Source of the DNA: Phycisphaerae bacterium
Lineage (GTDB): Bacteria > Planctomycetota > Phycisphaerae > JAJVII01
Assembly: GCA_022072085.1 (NCBI GenBank)
Contig: JAJVII010000016.1
Span: 1 to 44,730 of the forward strand
DNA length: 44,730 bases
Direction: 5' to 3'
Under the pieces are notes generated by a model, which ran no database searches, was not told the origin of the DNA, and was given only the letters and a program-made list of their open reading frames with translations. This document shows positions 41,215 to 44,730 of the stretch, one piece after another; within the stretch, counting starts at the first letter, position 1; every line of letters starts with the position of its first letter. The position numbers and the translations under genes are program-made.

Positions 41215-41234
41215 CGAACCGCTCCACTGAATCC

Positions 41235-42056
41235 CTACAACCCGCCGAAGAATCGCTCGACGGCTGCGGCGTCCAGGGGGGCGCCGTACTCGCAGCCCTC
41301 GAAGGCTTCGGCGTACTGAACCGACTGGCCGCGCTTGGGGCCGTAGCGGGCGACGAGGCCGTCGCGGAAGCGGTCGGCCAGCTCGCGGTCACGCTTGCTG
41401 CGGCGGTCGAACAGCCAGGCGCGGCGGGCGGCCTCGCCGGCCGGCACCTGCTCCAGCACGCCCTGGTTCCAGGGGATCCACTCGTACATCTGGCTGGTGT
41501 GCCGGTGCAGGGCGTCGTACTTCTTCCGCACGGTCGGGCCGATGTCCACGACGACGTCCGGCTGAAAGGGCGTCGGTTTGCGGAACGTGTCCGGCCACCA
41601 GGCGATCACCGGGTTGTAGCGCAGCGGCGGGGTCTCGGGCGCGTTGTTGGGCACAGTGACGATGTAGGCGGCGTCCTGAACGAGCTGCGATGTGTAGCGG
41701 TGGTCGGGGTGGTAGTCGTTCGGCCGATTGGTCAGGATCAGGTTGGGAGCGAACTCGCGGATCAGCTTGATGAACACCGCCCGATATTCCAGCGACGGCA
41801 CGATGCGCCCGTTGGGGATCGGCAGGACGAGGCTCTGCACGCCCAGCACGTCGGCCGACGCCCGGGCCTCAGCCAGCCGCCGCGTGACCAGGGCCGCCCC
41901 GGCCTGCTCGTGATGGCCGGTCTCGCCGTTGGTCGCGCTGACGAAGCAGACCGTGTGCCCGGCGGCGGCCCAGAGGGCGGCCGTCCCGCCGATGCAGACT
42001 TCGCAGTCGTCAGGGTGGGCCCCGATGCAGAGGATGCGCAGCTTCGAGTCGGCCAT
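41235..42056 (-). CDS. PIG-L family deacetylase
   Basis: A 273-residue zinc hydrolase of the LmbE/PIG-L family. The signature AHPDDCEVCIGGTAALWA (10-27) and RPNDYHPDHRYTSQLVQDAAYIV are present. Members remove acetyl groups from N-acetylglucosamine derivatives (mycothiol, bacillithiol or cell-surface sugars); the substrate is not known here. ATG 42056 is preceded by AAGGAG. It converges on arsM. Confidence 0.9.
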   Translation of the reverse strand: MADSKLRILCIGAHPDDCEVCIGGTAALWAAAGHTVCFVSATNGETGHHEQAGAALVTRRLAEARASADVLGVQSLVLPIPNGRIVPSLEYRAVFIKLIREFAPNLILTNRPNDYHPDHRYTSQLVQDAAYIVTVPNNAPETPPLRYNPVIAWWPDTFRKPTPFQPDVVVDIGPTVRKKYDALHRHTSQMYEWIPWNQGVLEQVPAGEAARRAWLFDRRSKRDRELADRFRDGLVARYGPKRGQSVQYAEAFEGCEYGAPLDAAAVERFFGGL

Positions 42057-42081
42057 CGTCGCTCCTTTCGCCGGCCGGCAG

Positions 42082-42087
42082 TATAAT
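42082..42087 (+). promoter_or_regulatory. Candidate -10 element of the PaaK/CapK-like gene
   Basis: A perfect TATAAT stands about 25 bp before ATG 42113. No good -35 is visible at 17 bp. Confidence 0.45.
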
Positions 42088-42112
42088 GCCCCGGCCATCG
42101 GAAGCCAAATCC

Positions 42113-43474
42113 ATGCGGATGCTGCAATACGGCCTGTTCCGTTTCGGCGAGTCGGCGCTGGGGCTGAAAGTCCTGCGACGGATGGAGGATCTGCGCGCCA
42201 TGGAACGGTGGGACGCAGGCCGCCTGGCCCGCTGGCAGCTTCGGCATCTCCGCCGACTGCTGGACCACGCGTGGGAGAATGTGCCGTATTACCGGGCGCT
42301 GTGGAAATCAGCGGGCGTGCACCCCGGCGACCTTGCGCGAAAGTCGCTTGACGAGATCGCGGCCCTGCCGGTGGTGACCAAGAGAATGCTGGTGGACGCC
42401 GGCGACGCCTGCCTGGACCGGCGGCACGACAAGCGCTGCTTCGTGGAGGACCGCAGCAGCGGCACGACCGGGCGCGTCTTCATCTCCCGCATCACCCGCG
42501 CCCAGCGAAGCTGGAACATCGCCGCCATGCTGCGTTCGTGGGAGTGGACCGGCTGGCGGATGGGCGACTGCTGGATGCGCCTCCCGTTCGGCGCAAGCCG
42601 TGGTATGAAGCGCCGAATCCAGGCCGCCCTCGGCGGTGGGGCCTACAGTGTCATTCCGCGCATCTGTTCGCAGGTCATGGACGAGGTGCTGGTCGATATC
42701 GTCCGCGCCGAGGCGCGGCTCATTCGCGTGTTGCCGGCGATCGCCTTCGCGCTGGCGCGGCAGGCCATGGCATCTTCGCTCCACGACGCCGCGGCCCTGA
42801 GGCGCATCACAATTGCGACCACCGGCGACACGATGCACGAGCCCTATCGCACGGCGGCCGAGCGCGTCTTCGCGCCGCCGGTCTACGACTACTATGGCGG
42901 CGACGGCATCCCCGGCGCCGCCCAGTGCGCCGCGGGGCGCTATCACGTGCCGCCCACCACGCACCTGGAGCTTGTCGGCGGCGCCCGCGGCGATGTGCCG
43001 GCCCGCATCGTGCTCACGAGCCTCACCAACACCGCCATGCCGATGATCCGCTATGACATCGGCGACACCGCACTGCCCCTGCCGCCCGACGCCGGGCCCT
43101 GCCCCTGCGGCTGCACCTGGCCAATGCTCGCTCGCATCACGGGGCGCGTCAGCGACATCATGGTCACCCCCGCCGGCTGCTGGCTGACGCCGGTGCACTT
43201 CACCAGCCTGCTGCGGACCCTTGACGGCCTGAATGGCTTTCAGGTCGTCCAGCACGCGCCCGACGCTGCCCGCCTGCTGCTGGCGACGGCGCCCGGTTTC
43301 GATCGCCGCGCCGCCGAGACGTTCCTTCTCCCGCACCTGGCCGACTACGCCGGTCCGGGCTTCCGTTTCTTCATCGAGTGTGTAGACGAGATTCCCCTGA
43401 CCGACGCCGGCAAGCACCGCTACCTCATCACCAGCCCCTTCGGCGCCGCCCCGCCGCTCGCACCGCCCGCCTGA
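42113..43474 (+). CDS. PaaK/CapK-like adenylate-forming enzyme
   Basis: A 453-residue member of the phenylacetate-CoA ligase-like group. The adenylation loop is EDRSSGTTGRVFISR, followed by YDYYGGDGIPGAAQC, MIRYDIGDTA and the hinge ARITGRVSDIMVTPAG. PCPCGCTWP may bind zinc. Similar proteins act in surface polysaccharide or secondary metabolism, and the substrate is unclear. The ORF opens at 42086, but that ATG lies inside a TATAAT box (42082-42087), so ATG 42113, with GGAAG upstream, is preferred. Confidence 0.75.
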   Translation: MRMLQYGLFRFGESALGLKVLRRMEDLRAMERWDAGRLARWQLRHLRRLLDHAWENVPYYRALWKSAGVHPGDLARKSLDEIAALPVVTKRMLVDAGDACLDRRHDKRCFVEDRSSGTTGRVFISRITRAQRSWNIAAMLRSWEWTGWRMGDCWMRLPFGASRGMKRRIQAALGGGAYSVIPRICSQVMDEVLVDIVRAEARLIRVLPAIAFALARQAMASSLHDAAALRRITIATTGDTMHEPYRTAAERVFAPPVYDYYGGDGIPGAAQCAAGRYHVPPTTHLELVGGARGDVPARIVLTSLTNTAMPMIRYDIGDTALPLPPDAGPCPCGCTWPMLARITGRVSDIMVTPAGCWLTPVHFTSLLRTLDGLNGFQVVQHAPDAARLLLATAPGFDRRAAETFLLPHLADYAGPGFRFFIECVDEIPLTDAGKHRYLITSPFGAAPPLAPPA

Positions 43475-43480
43475 CGCCTC

Positions 43481-44730
43481 TCATGGCCTGGCCGCCGGTG
43501 TCGCTTCGGGCGGCGCCCCTTCCCGGTAGAACGGCAGGTAGCGGTAGTACACCTCCAGGATCATTGCCGCCATCGCCGTCGAGTAGACCCGCCCGCCGAA
43601 GCTGCCCCACCGCGTCACCGGGTTGAAGCTCCCCTTCGCGTTTCCGTCCTGTCGCTGGAGCGAGATCAGCACCGGCCGCATCGCATCGTTCCACCGGTCC
43701 CACTCCTGGCCGCCGATCGAGTGCATCACCAGCGTCGCGTAATACCAGTAGTAGAGGTTCGTCGCCTCGCGGTCGCCTGGCTTTCGCTGCGGCAGGTTGG
43801 CCAGGATCAGCGCCACCGACTCGTCCCGGCTGGCCTGCGCCAGCGGCTCGCCGATCACCATCCGGCAGAACAACCCCTCCGCGGTCATCGTCGGCGTCAC
43901 GCCGCGCCCGGGCTGATACTGGTAGTGCCCGCCGCGGTCGCCTTTGGCCACCTGGTCCAGCCACCGGCTGCTGCCTTCGTGGGCCTTGCGGGTGTCCAGC
44001 TTGAGCCCCGCGATCTCCGCCGACCGCAGCGCCATGAGCTGCCAGCCGAGCACCGACGTATCGCTCTGCACGCGCGGCTGGTACCGCCAGCCCGCGCCGG
44101 GCGTCTGGGCGTCGAGGATGAACTGCGCCGCCCGACGGGCCGGCGCCTCCAGCCCCGGGTCGCCCGACAGCCCGTAGGCCTCGCACAGCGCCATGCACGC
44201 GATGCCCTGGGCGTACATCTGCCCGCCGCGGCGCAAGTCGCCCTTGGCGTCCTGGCCGGTGATCAGGTAGTCCAGCGCCTTGCGGACCACGTCGCGATGG
44301 GGCCCCTCCGCGTTATGAACGTGCCCGGCCCCGAGGAACGACAGCAGCGCCAGGCCCGTCACGCCCGCGTCCTCGCCGGTCCGCGAGCCGGCGCCGTCGG
44401 TCTTCTCGCCCACGTCGTGCTTGTTGAAGTGGTCAACGTTCCACTTGCCGTCCTCATCCTGGTGCCGGGCCAGCCACTCCAACGCCTCCTTCACCGCGTC
44501 CTCGGTCTGCTTGCTGCCGCCGAGCTTCTCGATCACTGCTTCCTTGTTGGGCGTGCGGCGAAGGGCGTATTCCTCCTTGGCCGGTCCCACCGGGCGGGCC
44601 TGCGCCGCCGGCCCGATCGCCAGCGGCGTCAGCGACGCCGTCGGCGCGGGCGTCGCCGCGGCCAGCAGCTCGCCCGGGCCGGGGATCGGCGGAGCGGCCG
44701 TCCCGGCGACCCCCTGCGGCGGCGCGGTCT
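43481..44730 (-). CDS. Prenyltransferase/squalene oxidase-repeat protein, N-terminus outside the window
   Basis: The frame remains open from 44590 to the window edge, so at least 46 further residues (Pro/Ala-rich linker, PPIPGPGELLAAA) precede the GTG often taken as start. The C-terminal domain has alpha/alpha-toroid repeats with GVTGLALLSFLGAGH, QDAKGDLRRGGQMYAQGIACMALCEAYGL, and LGWQLMALRSAEIAGLKL, typical of the squalene-hopene-cyclase-like proteins abundant in planctomycetes. There is no DXDD motif of hopene cyclase, so an enzymatic function is uncertain. Confidence 0.85.
   Translation of the reverse strand, partial: TAPPQGVAGTAAPPIPGPGELLAAATPAPTASLTPLAIGPAAQARPVGPAKEEYALRRTPNKEAVIEKLGGSKQTEDAVKEALEWLARHQDEDGKWNVDHFNKHDVGEKTDGAGSRTGEDAGVTGLALLSFLGAGHVHNAEGPHRDVVRKALDYLITGQDAKGDLRRGGQMYAQGIACMALCEAYGLSGDPGLEAPARRAAQFILDAQTPGAGWRYQPRVQSDTSVLGWQLMALRSAEIAGLKLDTRKAHEGSSRWLDQVAKGDRGGHYQYQPGRGVTPTMTAEGLFCRMVIGEPLAQASRDESVALILANLPQRKPGDREATNLYYWYYATLVMHSIGGQEWDRWNDAMRPVLISLQRQDGNAKGSFNPVTRWGSFGGRVYSTAMAAMILEVYYRYLPFYREGAPPEATPAARP

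Noticed and set aside
1-44730. CRISPR array, rRNA, tRNA, prophage or replication origin
   Set aside because: I saw no regularly spaced identical repeats, no rRNA or tRNA stems, and no phage or dnaA-like gene clusters. The only mobile-element signal is the partial transposase at the left edge.

Overview
The window is GC-rich (about two thirds G+C) and gene-dense. It looks like a planctomycete, probably of the Phycisphaerae side. The reasons are a Minf_1886-family protein, a prenyltransferase/squalene-oxidase-repeat protein with a Pro/Ala-rich linker, a YlbF-like and a RicT-like protein, an FG-GAP secreted protein, and a diderm-type flagellum with P-ring and L-ring genes. The lineage call is inference from gene content; no rRNA is present.

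Layout. 1-327: start of a DDE transposase whose reading frame changes at a slippery A AAA AAG site. 403-7162: RNA metabolism and translation genes (RNase R, a YlbF-family protein, GlnRS, a YhaM-like 3'-5' exoribonuclease), with a Phd/YefM-RelE toxin-antitoxin pair inserted 30 bp upstream of glnS. 7143-12685: AI-2E-type permease, FG-GAP protein, sugar-phosphate isomerase-like protein and a membrane protein with an odd C-terminus. 12640-17789 (minus): tmk-holB-ricT-metG-Minf_1886, an order close to the Bacillus tmk-holB-yaaT-metS region. 17889-19502: lipoate ligase and endonuclease IV.

19639-37895 is a large flagellar locus on the minus strand. A consensus sigma-54 promoter (37880-37895) starts an operon of an unknown 81-aa gene, flgF, flgG, flgA, flgH, flgI, a rod-binding flgJ-like gene, flgN, flgK, flgL and fliW, followed by csrA. 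Downstream are two flagellin genes, fliD and fliS, each preceded by a sigma-28-like promoter. This implies the usual order of a sigma-54 middle class and a sigma-28 late class. Both flagellin mRNAs would have leaders of about 300 nt. The leader of the second flagellin carries two tandem hairpins that each display the same AAGGAT hexaloop, inside a repeated CAAGGATG octamer. This is very close to the known CsrA recognition sequence, and csrA and fliW lie in the same locus. I regard this as the most interesting signal in the window: a multi-site CsrA-FliW-flagellin translational switch.

38134-41214 (plus): an arsenic resistance operon (arsR, small unknown gene, arsC, ACR3-type efflux pump, arsM) with an operator-like inverted repeat inside its promoter. 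41235-44730: PIG-L deacetylase, PaaK/CapK-like adenylating enzyme, and the C-terminal part of a prenyltransferase-repeat protein that runs off the window. Several convergent or intergenic gaps hold degenerate short inverted repeats.
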